NCBI RefSeq assembly: GCF_001649575.2
Contig: NC_051440.1
Span: forward strand, 15,285,411 to 15,349,410
Reading direction: 5' to 3'
DNA length: 64,000 nucleotides
From: Kryptolebias marmoratus
Lineage: Eukaryota > Chordata > Actinopteri > Cyprinodontiformes > Rivulidae
In this document: positions 51,160-62,900 of the stretch, in pieces
Layout of the letters: every line of letters starts with the position of its first letter
Numbering within the stretch: position 1 is the stretch's first letter
The notes under the pieces: model-generated
What the model was told of the DNA's origin: nothing
Databases searched by the model: none
What the model saw: the letters and a program-made list of their open reading frames with translations, nothing else
Made by a program: the position numbers and the translations under genes

Positions 51160-51463
51160 AGGGCCACACACACACACATGTTATGTCTCTCTATCTTTGC
51201 GGGGACTTTCCATTGACTTCCATTCATTTCTACACCCTAACTACAGCCTAACCCTGACCCTTACCCTGACCCTAACCATTACCAGTACATAGCTAACCCT
51301 AAACCAAACCTAAACTCAATTCACACCTTAGTCCTAAACCTAACCCCTAACCCAAAAACATCATTTCTCCTCGTGGGGACCAGGCTTTGGTCCCCACAAG
51401 GAGTAGTTGGTCCTCACAAGGATATGTTAGGAAAATTGTCCCCACAATGTATCAAATACATGG

Positions 51464-51502
<39 letters not shown>
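51160..51502 (+). repeat. Teleost GTCCCCACAAGG / CTAACCC dispersed repeat with (CA)n tail
   Basis: Sequence order: CACACACACATG, TGCGGGGACTTTCCATTGAC, an irregular CCTAACCC-rich stretch (51231-51355), TCGTGGGGACCAGGCTTTGG, GTCCCCACAAGGAG, AATTGTCCCCACAATG and a 37-base CA run (51465-51501). This combination is very common in fish introns. The CCTAACCC part resembles telomeric repeat but is irregular and interstitial. Confidence 0.65.
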
Positions 51503-51503
<1 letters not shown>

Positions 51504-52009
51504 TACGCAGCAAGCACAAGCAAGAAGACACCGACACAAACACACCAACCTTTTTAACAATTCCACCTGCTTTCCACTGTCAAAGACCTCAACAACCAAC
51601 GTTTCAGCTGAACATTTATGTATTTCCTGAAGCCAGACGTGTCCAACTTTGCGCTGGGAATGTTGTTTTCTGTTAATATAACACGACCGATACTTTAACG
51701 ACCTACTCTGACGCTACAGTCAGTCTTGATTCAATGAAGTAAATCATGCAATTAGCATTTTCATCTTGAGATATCCTTTTTTTGTTGTAGAGCAAATCTA
51801 TCCTGGCACACGTAGGCAGCCATCTTCTCTATATGGTATGGTTAAAATGCCACGACAGGACACGTTAAACAAAAAAATAAAGATGACTGTTCTTCGAAAC
51901 CATGCTGCTCGTACATCTGGGTCACTCGTGAGAGGGTGGCGGGTTCTCAGTGTAAACAGTACGTGTGGCCTAATGAATGGAGAGCCACATTCAGCGTTGC
52001 CACCATGAG

Positions 52010-52170
52010 TTTTAAGGTGGTGCAGTCGGTCAGCACTGTTGCGTCTGGGTTTCAAACTCCGCCGTGACGTTTGCGTGTTCTCTCTGAGCTGGTAAGTGTT
52101 TTCTCCAGGAACTCTGGGTTCCTCCCACAGTCCAAGAACATGCATGTTAGGTTTGTTACTGATTATAAAA
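52010..52170 (+). repeat. Degraded teleost repeat of the GTGGTGCAGTGG...ACATGCATGTTAGG type
   Basis: GGTGGTGCAGTCGGTCAGCA, CTGGGTTTCAAACTCC, GTTTGCGTGTTCTCTCTGAG, GGTTCCTCCCACAGTCC and ACATGCATGTTAGG follow in the order seen in a repeat abundant in fish genomes. The tRNA-B-box-like GGTTTCAAACTCC is part of it and not a tRNA gene. Confidence 0.6.
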
Positions 52171-54190
52171 AAAATACCTTCCAGTATTAGTTTTTCGTGA
52201 AAAAGGAAGTAAGAACTGGCTAGATAAGCTGCTGTTTTTCAGAAAGGATATTGCCTCGTTTTGCTTCTAGGGGGTTTTTCTTTTTTCGCTGCTCCGAATT
52301 TCTCCGAATCCCACAGTGAACGTCCTTGTCGGGCGCTGCAGTCCGAGGCCAAGAACAGCAGCGAACTGAGACTCTACTGCCTTGTTGCAACTTTAACTAC
52401 TGACCTCAACCAGGTGACGCTGCGCCGATTGAATTTTTCTACATCGACATTGCTGACAAAGAGAAAAAAATTTAAAAATGCATCAGCCACGAGCTGACAC
52501 GGTTGGAAAAACATCCCACTGTCGGAAGCAGTTCGAGCAAGCTCAGGCTGGAGACGGGAAGCAAAAAGTTGAACGTCTCACGCCGAAGGAGCTTCTGCGG
52601 TTTTCAGTTTTCTTCGCATATTCCGATGAACCAGTTAGCGGAGGTAAAAACACCAGCCCGGAAGAACAACAGATGGTTTCAAAGAAGAGCTGTCAGCAGG
52701 CGTGAGGGAGAGCAGCTCTGGTGGTGGCGATGGGGGTCAAGTCATTAGCAAAGAATGTCGGAGCTGCTTTAGCAAAGTGACTCATGTGACACCAACAGGT
52801 GGTCTGTCTGTTTGACTATCTATCTATCAGCTGAGGTTTTGTTGTAGCTTGTTCTATTTAGAATAAAAGTTTCTGAACAGACCTTTTCCAGATTTGTGGC
52901 ACATGCTGAACTTTTCGCTGAGTTTGCGATGACTCCTGCTTGATCATCAACAATTAAACTGGCTGCTGAACATTACAAGTTTATTTTGTTTAACCAAAGT
53001 ATTAGTTTATGAGCTTCAAAATGAGTCTCCAACCCTTTAGTTTTAGCTTTATTACATTCATTTATTCTTTATAGTTTCATGTTGTACTTCTAAATGTCTC
53101 ATGGTTTTTCCAAAACTAAATACATTTTTTAAAATTATTTTTTACTAGTTTTCACCTGAACTCAGCTCAGCAGGAACCCTTTTCTGCAGCACACAGATTT
53201 ACATAAATGCAGACTGGTAATTCTATAAAAATATGTTTTCCTCTAATCTTTTTTTGTGTTTTAAACACAATAAGTCAGTCTTATTAACGACACGCTGTGC
53301 TCGAGGTCAAAAAACAACGTGCATTCAGTGCCGCTGTCACTTGCTGACAGATTACTTAGAGATGTGGAAAAAAAAAAAGAACAAACACCTGATCAAGCTG
53401 CAAATCGACACCTCAGATGATGTTTGTTTAACAATAGTCCGACTGCAACATACCTGACGTGACTCTGATGGGGCATGAAGAGCCCTGACACCTTTTTCTA
53501 GTGTTTCTTTTTCTCCCTCCTTTGGCGCTTTTCTCAGCTTGTGTCAGCCGCACGAGTTGATGGATGTAACAAAAGCGGGCGAGGAGTCGGCAGACCAGAG
53601 GCCTCAGGTGTGAACAGGTGTGTGGGTTCACTGCCATGCTGGAATGGGAGCGGATCCAGGTGCACAGCTGCGGGGTGTGGCCCTCACTCGTATGTATACA
53701 TGTATATACAGCCAGCCTCCCGGCCCGTGTTGAGACACCAAGGTCCTGGGTAGAGTTTCTGTGCAAACTGAAGCTTGCAATGGCGTAACTTTAAACAAGA
53801 AAGGATGGTATATACGTTTGGAGGTGAGGGGTCAGAAGTTGGAGGAAAATTCAAAGTTTTTTTTTTTAACTTTCCCACCCAAGTATGGGCTCTGTGTGTG
53901 TGTGTGTGTGTGTATGGGTGAGTGATCTGTGTATGTTTAAGAAACAGTAGGGCCCAAAGCAAACAGTATGACAAAGAATGACGTTTGGGAGGTTGCTTGT
54001 CTGTGTGTTAGTCTGGTTTCCCGGGCAACTATTGTTCTTATCAATCCTTGATTAAACAGCTTTGGTAATTTGCAGTCCTGCTGCAACACATCCCGATGAG
54101 GTTCTGCTGAACGAACGTGTCTGAAAGCAGCTCCTCTAAGCCGTGGACGGCATCCATCTCAACCCCGGGACAGATTAGATTGAAGACGAG

Positions 54191-54192
<2 letters not shown>

Positions 54193-54223
<31 letters not shown>
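54193..54223 (+). repeat. (TC)n microsatellite
   Basis: CT dinucleotide run of about 15 units. Confidence 0.9.
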
Positions 54224-54225
<2 letters not shown>

Positions 54226-54899
54226 GGATACATGATCTCGAAGTTTTCTCTATCAAAGGTCAGAGCAGCCGAGTGAGGAGGAGCATCGGGGCGTTGTGTG
54301 GCTTCTAATTTTCAAAGGAGAAATGGGTCAGTGGCTGCAGTTGATAGGCTCACGTTAGACCACACACATATACGTCCACACACATGCTCAAGAAACCTGT
54401 TAACACCCCCCTCCCTGTGTGTGTGTGTGTGTGGTGTGTTTGGACACTGATAAAAAGAAACCGTTGCAGATTACATGTGTGGATTTAGACGTTCTGTGGC
54501 TTAAAAATCCCATTTTCTCCTGTAGAACGTGATCCAGATGATCAGTGTGACCTTTTCCGTCCTTCCAACTACTGATGCTTTGTAATGTATTCTGCAGTTG
54601 ATTCCCCCCTCTTTTCTTTTTTCGGTCTATGAATGTTAACAACCTTTTTTTTTTCTCTCTCTCTCCTCTCTCTGCAGAATCTCTGAGTCCTTCACTCCAT
54701 GTCTCTGTACTGCTGGGTATTATTCTCCCTATTACCTGTCAGAACTCCAATCATCGCATGTCCTGTGCAGAAACAAAGCTGGGGGACGCACTCATAAATA
54801 GAAACAGTGTGGAGAATGTCAATTTTCTCAAACGCTTATTTATTTATTTTTTTTACAGCATCAGGTTGATCTCATGCTCGATGACAGCCTCTGAATTAT

Positions 54900-55545
54900 A
54901 GAAATGAAAATGCTCCGAATCTCTATTTCGAGTTCCCCCACGATCCCCGTGACGTTAATACATTTGTCATTCAGAGCTTCCACTGATATTCCTTTTAGTA
55001 TCAAGTGAGCTGACAATAAGTCAAAGGATGCCAAGAGTATCCATTAGTCGTCTGTTACTAATTACCGTCGACTCCGGGGTTGATTAAAAGAAATCACCAA
55101 GCAGCAGCACACACCATTATGCTAATGAAAACTCATTTGGAGCAGCAAAGTGGGGGCGCCGCCAAGTATTTGGACGACTTTGCCACGCAGCCAGGCTGGC
55201 TGGACTAAATGGCTTCTTGGACAGCATGTCATTAGAGAACTGGAGGAAAAGGAAGCCTTGTGATAATGACGATAATGGTGATGGCAGAATTTTAATCAAG
55301 TGTATCTTCTCTGCTCTCATGGGCTTATTCAAACAGTGACTTTTCACCCGTGCTTCTCATTAGCATTTATATCCCCCCTCCCCCCCTCCAGCCCCCCCCC
55401 GCATGTGCACTTGCCCTGTGGCACAAACTACCAAAATATCTTCCTGGCAAGTGAAGATAAGGAGATGTTGGGTGTAATTTAATTATAATTGATTTTCTCA
55501 TCTAATTAGAAACTCTTTAGGGGGAACGTCGCAACACCAAAACAA
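54900..55545. promoter_or_regulatory. Candidate conserved noncoding enhancer cluster
   Basis: The most ordered noncoding block in the window. It carries a POU octamer ATGCTAAT (55119-55126) and many TAAT-core sites (GTTACTAATTACCG, TGTCATTAGAGAAC, TTCTCATTAGCATT, GTGTAATTTAATTATAATTG, CATCTAATTAG), with a C run in the middle (55374-55400). No protein-like frame. Function inferred from motif density and location. Confidence 0.35.
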
Positions 55546-56187
55546 GCTCCTAATCACCAAACGGTGACTTGTTGGCTGACGGGACGTTTTATTACAAAAA
55601 TATCAGAAGACGCAGTGCTAAAGTCGCAGCTTGTCCACCTTTACACAAAAGGTCCGTATCCATTTCCGACCCTCATTAAGGTATTACACACATGTAAAGT
55701 ACCTTTCTTTAAACTGAGAATAAAGCTTATCAGTTATGATTTATGGTTTTTATAGATACAAAGCCAGAGATGAACGACGAAAAAGAGCTAAACCCCTGAG
55801 GGCCGATGTGTCTCATAATAAGTCACAGTGAAGCTGAATGCACTCAGATCAGTGTGCTGGTAGATGGGTTGAATAACACACTTGGGAGGCCAGGTACCAG
55901 TTCTGTCAACGTATTTGGGCAAGTCTGCATAGAGCAGGAGATTTACGAACCCCAAAAAGTCAGCCACGTTGTTGGTTAGAGTTTCTGTATTTATTAAGGA
56001 GTCATCTGTCTGGCACACGAGCTCATGCCTGGTGAGTTTTAATGTTTTTTTAAAACTCTGCCTGAAAGTAAAGGCCTGTTTCTTAAATTTGGACTTCATT
56101 ATAAATGCACCTTATATGCAGTTTAAGTTGAAAATAAACTGAGGACAGAGGATGCAGAAGACAGAGTTAGACGGAGGAGGATGACTC

Positions 56188-57602
56188 GCTATGGCAAGCC
56201 GTTTTAACATAAATTCGGTTTACCGCCCTTACATTCCAGATATCTCAAATTGTTTTACGACTAGACGTTTTAGCGATTTAAGATATCTCCAATTATATTT
56301 CGACTAGACAAAATACATATTTGAGATATCTCTAATTACATTCTGACTAGTCGAAATGACGTCAGATTTACCATTGACTTGAATGGAGACTTCAATTCAA
56401 GATATCTTAAATGAATTACTGACTATCTGAAATACAGATTTCAGATATCTTCAATTAAATTATGACTAGTCATAAAGTAAATTCAAGATATCTTGATTTT
56501 AGTTTTGACTAGTCATAATTCTAATTAAAGATATCTCGAATTACTCCATAATTCAAGATATCTTAAATGTATTTTTGGATAGGAGAAATGTTATTTTGAC
56601 TAGTGAAAACTAAATTATAGATATCTTAAAAGCAAATAACGACTAGACAAAACTAAATTAAAGATATCTTGAATTGTAATTTTGACTAGTCAAAATTCAT
56701 TTTAAGATATCTCTAATTGAATTAGAGATATCTTAAATTATTCGGCTTTTCCATTTAAGATATCTTAAATTGACATTTCGACTAGTCAGAATGACTTCAT
56801 TGATATCTCGAATTAGTATTCTGTCTAGTCAAAACGTCATAAATCTACGTAGCATTTTGGCGGACAGTGAAGACATTTTATGATTGTGCTATTGGTTAGC
56901 AATGTCGGGTCAGTCCAGCTCAAGTCAGTCCGGCTCAAATACTCGTGTTTTTAACACAGTATTTAGCGCTGCAGCTCGTGCTCGACACGAATTAAGAAAT
57001 TCCGATAATTTATTCTCTGCAACAAGGAGACTTTCAGTTCCTCCAAGCCGTTTTTCAGGGCATTGTGTGTGTCGGCAGAAAGTAAATCAGAAATTCTTTG
57101 CAAATTTCTTAAGCATTCTTCAAGTACACGATTTTCGCGTTCTCCGCATATCCCATACTGAAGAGCTCTTTCTATATTGTGACACTTTCTTACAATTTTG
57201 TCCAAAACTGCCAGCGCCATTGTTCAGGCAATTGTTCGGACAGCTCATTAGAACCAAAGAGGGGCTTACACGCAATGTCTGGCTTCAGATATCTAAAATT
57301 GTAATTCTGACTAGTCATAATTACGTTTAAGATATCTTGAATTGATGTGTGACCCGTCAAATGACAAATCCGGTGACGTCATTCGAGATATCTTGAAAGG
57401 AATTTTGACTCGTCAAAATGTAGTTGAAGATATCTTGAATTATTATTATTACTAGTCATAATGTAAATACAGATATCTTAAATTACCATTCCGGATAATC
57501 AAAATGTAGTGTTGTCTAGTCAAAATGCATTTTTAGATATCTAGAATGTAATTATGGATAGTCAGACGAAACCAAATTTATGTTAAAACGGCTTGCCATA
57601 GC
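56188..57602. mobile_element. TIR element with arrays of alternating GATATC and ACTAGT palindromes
   Basis: Ends are inverted copies of TATGGCAAGCCGTTTTAACA, continuing to AAATT(C/T)GGTTT, flanked by TA (or AT, if the repeat is taken to start two bases later). Just inside are arrays in which AAGATATCTT-like and TGACTAGTCA-like palindromes alternate every 15-40 bases. I count 14 GATATC in the left array (56239-56807) and 6 in the right (57288-57541). The unique core (about 56830-57285) holds a small ORF. A 2-bp TA or AT duplication would suit Tc1/mariner or ISL2EU-type DNA transposons, but no transposase is recognisable, so the element is nonautonomous or of unknown class. Confidence 0.8.
56963..57220 (-). 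CDS. Small ORF in the core of the TIR element, unknown function
   Basis: An 85-codon frame from ATG at 57220. The translation is rich in Leu, Glu, Arg and Asn and looks amphipathic helical (ERENRVLEECLRNLQRISDL, EELKVSLLQRINYRNFLI), more protein-like than the 148-codon plus-strand frame over the same bases. I recognise no transposase or other family. It may be a captured or degraded host segment, or an accessory protein of the element. Confidence 0.3.
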   Translation of the reverse strand: MALAVLDKIVRKCHNIERALQYGICGERENRVLEECLRNLQRISDLLSADTHNALKNGLEELKVSLLQRINYRNFLIRVEHELQR

Positions 57603-59200
57603 AGGGGGGAGATACTATCATCCCCATCATCATCCACATGATGCATCCCATTCAGAATATTTTATATTTCATATTTGACCCACAATAAACTTAAGTCAAG
57701 TGTTTCTGTCTGTTTGACAGGTTTCAGGTTGTGAAAAAGTTTCAGTAAGTGAAAAAGTCGCTTCATTTGACAGGTTTCAGGTTGTGAAACCTGTATATTT
57801 GACCCACAATAAACTTAAGTCAAACAGATTCCTGATGTCAGATTCCTGAATCTGTTTGACAGGTTTCAGGAAGTGAAAAAGTCGCTTCATTTGAGGCTGA
57901 TTTTATCTGCCAGTACTTCCAAGAAGAAGATGAAGAAGTTAATGAGACGCCAACCAACAAACCAGAGAACCTGAATGTTGCAGATGTGGAGGTCATCAGT
58001 GAGCATCAAAGTTACAGCATCTGAAGTCCTAACTGAACAAACCACACAGCATCATGATGAGATACGAACAAAAACAAGAAAAAGTTTAAAAAGTTTAATG
58101 TTTGATCAGGTTAAAAACACAGGAAACAAACAGTTTAAGGTGAGAAAAGGAAAACATTTCTGAAGGTGGTAATACAGCTGCATCCATCAACTTTCTTCTC
58201 TAAAGCTCAGAAGAAATTTAAAATAAAATGCAGGAGTAGAGATATACAGCGCTGAGAAAGAGTCTTTAATTCTGCTTTTATTTCACATTTAAATGAAACA
58301 ATAATCTTAATAAACTGATTATAAATGAAGCTGTTTTCCTACAACAAGAACAACAAAAGTTCATGAAGATTATATTTTTATCACCCATAAACAAGCAACT
58401 GTGTCGTTTATTTACTGTTACTGAGCTCAAAAATCCCAATCTGAAGAGATTTAACTCCTGTTGGCAGCTGCTACTCGTTAAGCAGCTCGTTAAGCAGCTT
58501 TTCAGCCTCGTCGACGACCCGTGGTGGAAGTTTCTGAAAGTCCAAATCCACCGTCTGCATTTCGTCCCCTCTCCTCAGAATGATGCCGATCGAAGGCGGC
58601 GAGATGGAGGCCTTCAGCTCAGATTGTCAGGAAGCTCAGGCTCAGATCCGTCTGTTCCCAGAGCCCTCTTATGCTCAGTCGTCCATGTTGAAATACCTCC
58701 ACTCAGCTTCTTCTTCTTCTTCTTCTGGTTTATCGACGGTCAGCAAACAGCTTCATGTTGCATCAGCACCAGCAGCTGATCAGGACTGAGGATCAGGACA
58801 GCCAACACATGGCTGACATCGCTCCTCCTCCTCCACCTGACTGTCCAGCTGAGAGGTGAACATCAGCTGCCTGAGCTATCTGAACACGCTGCAGGACGGA
58901 AACCAGACACTGGAACTGGTCCGTCCCCAATAAAAACTGCTCCTTTTTACTGTAGGACATGTCTGAACGTTGCCTGCTTCAGGAAATGCTCCACTATTAT
59001 AAAGGTATGTTTTAAACCTCTCCAGGTTCTGCAAAGTGCTTTACAAAGCTTCTCATTCACCCACTCATCACACAGAGCTTTTATTTACATGTTTTACACT
59101 TTCTTAGATGCTGATAGGCACAAGGTCTTTCCCAAGGACACTTGGACACGCTGCGGGGACTGGGGATCGAACCAACCCTCCAATGGAAGGGTGACCACTC
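57603..59200. other. Spacer between TIR element and NLR gene
   Basis: Contains local duplications (ATATTTGACCCACAATAAAC and GACAGGTTTCAGG repeated at 57660-57870), a possible exon fragment at 57863-58024, and a plus-strand open segment near 58579-58789. A plus-strand AATAAA at 58929-58934 could end a short transcript. No family is recognised. Confidence 0.35.
57863..58024 (+). pseudogene. Possible terminal exon fragment, unknown family
   Basis: After a TCTGTTTGACAG acceptor, 53 codons stay open to TGA with an acidic, protein-like text (SEKVASFEADFICQYFQEED and onward). The exon start and the bases before it occur twice more just upstream (57710-57800), so a local duplication copied the splice site. 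No upstream exon is visible; a relic is more likely than an active gene. Confidence 0.25.
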
Positions 59201-59205
59201 TTATT

Positions 59206-59943
59206 TTACTGACAAAACAAAGCATAAGTCTGGGGAGAGAGTCCGACAGCAGGATAGAGGGCATCACTGAAACTTTCTGCTCTGAAGGTGTGGAGTCGGG
59301 TGCTGCTGTTCTGAGAAACTCTGTAGAAGGAAATGGTGGCAGCCTCCCAATCCAGATACACTCCAACACGAGTGGATCTCAAACAGGCCACTTGGATACT
59401 TTCATTTCTGTGCTGACTGTAAGCATTTTCAGTAAACGTCATGGACCAAGACTTCTCATTCTGTCCCAGCCTGCAGTCAGCCACGTTCCCCTTCCTGCTG
59501 ATGTTTCTGTACGTCAACCCGATGCTGAAGGGCTCAACTGTCTCCACCTCAAAGTAGCAGCGCTCTTTGAAACCCTGCTCACACAGAACCTGCAGGAAGT
59601 GGTCGAACCTTTCTGCGTGATCCGGATATTGTTGCTCTTCCTTCACCCAGGTCACCTTTCTGTTGCCGTCAGAGAGAAGCAGGTTCTTGTGAGCTGAGTT
59701 GGGGTCCAGAGTGAGACCACAGGCATCTGGGAGAAGGAGAAGAAAGTCCAATTAAAGTAGATTAGATCCACCAGGAGTGGATTTAGCTGTTTTCAGTCAG
59801 AATTCTCTCCTGTTTCGGTCCAGCACATGTTTGGCATTGATGAGTTTGATATGTCTCTGTGTAAATATCAAACAGAAAAAACATAAAACTACTTACATTT
59901 TTTTAATCCTGGTCTCAGTCGATGATCTCCAACCTTTTCAAAA
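59206..59943 (-). other. NLR gene: linker exon and B30.2 (PRY-SPRY) exon
   Basis: The 47-base exon 59943-59897 reads NFEKVGDHRLRPGLKK, the usual lead-in to B30.2 in fish NLRs. Exon 59726-59206 encodes PRY (ACGLTLDPNSAHKNLLLSD, RFDHFLQVLCEQG) and SPRY (CYFEVETVEPFSIGLTYRNI, VGVYLDWEAATISFYRV, LYPAVGL), ending ALFCQ. B30.2 domains bind protein ligands and vary between paralogues. Confidence 0.93.
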
Positions 59944-62900
59944 CTTTAAAGAAAGATGACAGAACAATCAATGGAAATCTTGAATAAAATCAACTGTGGT
60001 TTATTCCAAAGACTCCTCACAGCCAGTTAGCACTAAAGAGCCAATCAGATCCAAGGTCTTTAAGAAGCTTTTGTGCCATGATTAAAACTGAGAGAGAAAG
60101 TATTAGAATTACTTTAGTTTACTGAGCTTGTATTGTTGATTCTCCCTCAGCTCAGACAGGAGCTTCATTCCTGAGCCTCCTGGATGGTTGTAGCTCAGGT
60201 CCAGCTCCACCAGGTGGGAGGGGTTGGACTTCAAAGCTGAAGCCAGAAAGGCACAACCTTCTGCTGTGATGAAGCAACCAGATAACCTGAGAGGATCCAG
60301 AGTTTGATTTAAACATTTTTCAGGTCTCTCTAAAAGACTCCATGGCTTGTAAAGTGTAGATTAGCTGTAAACAATGAACACAGCTTCAGTTGCTGTTTCA
60401 TATGGAGGACCGAAACCGACATAATCAAAAATAAAAGCAGAAAACTATATTTGCTTTTGCCTTTTTCCTTACACAAGCATTTGTTCTTTTGACATTTCCT
60501 CCTCCTCTTTTTACATTACTGTGTGCATTTCTGCCTCAATATGCAAATGAGGAGGCATGCTCCTCTCCTATTGGTCAATAACCAGGAAGGACCAGGATCC
60601 ATGTGCAGATCGTTTGCTCCTGCCTGCACTTTCATCCGTTTCAGAAATGCACACGGTAAAGAACAAAGCAAAAGCAATAAATATATATTTCTGCTTTTAT
60701 TTTTGATTATGTCGGTTTCGGTCCTCCATAGTTTTGATGTACATCGTTTATAAAGTCAATAAAGCTCCACAATAAAAAAGAAGTTGTTGCAGTGCAATCA
60801 TGAAAATGTGACCATAGAAACACCTTTATGGTACCTGAGTATTTTCAGTCTGCAGTTTTGACTTGACAGTCCTTTACAGAGCTTCTCCACTCCTGAATCC
60901 TTGAGATCATTGTTGCTCAAGTCCAGATCTCGTAGAGGCGAGCAAGGGAACTTCAGACCAAAGGCCAGGAGTTTAACCCACTCTAGAGTCACCTTGCAAT
61001 CCTTTAACCTGTAAGAGGATAAGAAGATTTTGGTTTAATGCAGATATAGTCAAAGTTAAAAATACAGATACACCTAAATGTGCATCAATTTGTAGACTTG
61101 TAAAAATCTGTCTTCATCCATCCATCCATCCATCCAAAGAAATAAAGACCCAAAGTAAGAAACTCACACAGCTTTTTTGCTGCTCCTCACTGCTGGTATC
61201 AGCCTCCTCCTGCCCTCATCTGTTGTGTTGTAACTCTTCAAATCCAGCTCTTCTAGTTCATCCTTGGACACCTGCAGCATGTAGGCCAGAGCCGAGCAGT
61301 GCAGGGGAGTCAACTCTGTCTTTGAACGATCGGACATTTTGAGATACTCCTGTATCTCATCTTTCACTTTGTGGTCTCTCATTTCGACCATGGTCTGAAA
61401 GATGTTGATGCAGCTGTCTGGAGACAGGGTCTTTCTTCGCATGGATCTGAGGTACGTCAAAAGTTTCTTCTCTGTATCTTCATTTGGGTCCAGTGGTGTC
61501 AACAGACCCTGGAGGACTCTTCGGTTGGATTCAACCATCAGGCCAAGGAGGAATCGCAGAAAAAAGTCCAAATGACCGTTCTTCTTCTCCAACACTTTGT
61601 CAACTGTCATCTTCACAAGATCAAGAAAAGAGTGGCCTTTGTCCTCCAAATTAAGGAAGTTTCCAAGGTCTTCTGTTGTGTTGGTTGTGAAACAGTCATA
61701 GACATAAAGAGCTGCAAAGAACTCTTGTACAGTCAGATGCACAAAGAAGAAGATGTTTTTCTGGGAACAGACTTCTTCTTCCCTAAGAACCATGTTCCAA
61801 AAACCAGAGTAGACTGTTGCTTCTTTGACATCAATGCCACAGTCTTCCAGGTCTTCCTCATAGAAGAGGAGTTTGTTCTCCTGAAGATGGACAAATGCAA
61901 GCTTTCCAAGTTTCAGAAGAAACTTTCTGTGTGTCTTTAAAAGATTCTTGTCGTGTTTCCCAGTCTTCTTGTCATATATTCTGCTTCTGCGTTTTGTTTG
62001 GACAAGCAAGAAATGTGCCATCATCTCTGTCAGAGTTTGAGGGATTTCAGTCTCTTCATTTTCTCCAAAGACGTCCTGAAATAAGACGGCAGAAATCCAG
62101 CAGAAGATTGGGATCTGGCACATGATGTCCAGACTCTGTGAGGACTGAACATGGGATGTTATTCTGCCAGCAAGACCTGAGTCTTTACTAAATCTTCTCC
62201 TGAAGTATTCCTCTTTTTGTGGGTCAGTAAAGCCTCTTATCTCTGTCACCATGTCAAGATACTCTCCAGGGATTTGATTGGCTGCTGCTGGACGAGAAGT
62301 TATCCAGAGGTTTGCATCTGGAAGGAGTTTACCCTGAATCAGGTTTACGAGGAGATCACCTACAGGCTTTTTGTCCTTCAGAGACCTCACAGTCTTCACC
62401 TTCTTGAAGTCCAGCTGAAGTTTGCTTTCATCCAAACCATCAAGGATCACTATTATCTTTGTTTCAGCGTAATCTTCTGAATCTTCCAGAGGCTGGAACG
62501 CAGGGTGGAACTCAGTCAGCAGATCATGCAGGCTTTTCTCACCTTTACTCAAATTCAACACTCGGAATGGAAGGTTGAAAACAAAATCAACATGTTGGTT
62601 TGCTTCCTTTTCAGCCCAGTCAAGACTGAACTTCTGCACAGCGAAGGATTTTCCAATGCCAGCGACTCCTTTAGTGAGGACTGTCCTGTGGGGTTTCTCT
62701 TGGTCAGGAATCAGTTTGAAGATGTCATTCAGGTTGACCGAGCTGTCAAATGATGATTGCTTTTTCAATTTATGTTTAAGGTGTCTGAACTCGTGTTCTC
62801 CATTTGGGCCCTCATTCTCTCCAGTAGTGATGTAGAGTGTTGTGTAGATGCTTTGGAGAGAGCTGTGATGGTCACCATTACCTTCAGATATTAAGGTAAA

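Larger units (their letters stand above)
51503..54890. other. Gene-free stretch with repeat fragments
   Basis: Contains a degraded repeat at 52010-52170, (GT)n at 53893-53912 and 54416-54433, and (TC)n at 54193-54223. No coding frame with family resemblance. Confidence 0.45.

Noticed and set aside
51231..51365. Telomere-like CCTAACCC sequence
   Set aside because: The copies are irregular and embedded in a GTCCCCACAAGG-type dispersed fish repeat, so this is not a telomere or a fusion point.
52040..52065. tRNA-like TGGGTTTCAAACTCC
   Set aside because: Part of a degraded dispersed repeat whose other modules follow in order; no tRNA fold.
55788..56099. 103-codon minus-strand frame
   Set aside because: No recognisable domain, no clear splice sites and no neighbouring exons; left unannotated.
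56884..57330. 148-codon plus-strand frame in the TIR element
   Set aside because: It runs into the palindrome array at its end and is less protein-like than the opposite-strand 85-codon frame.
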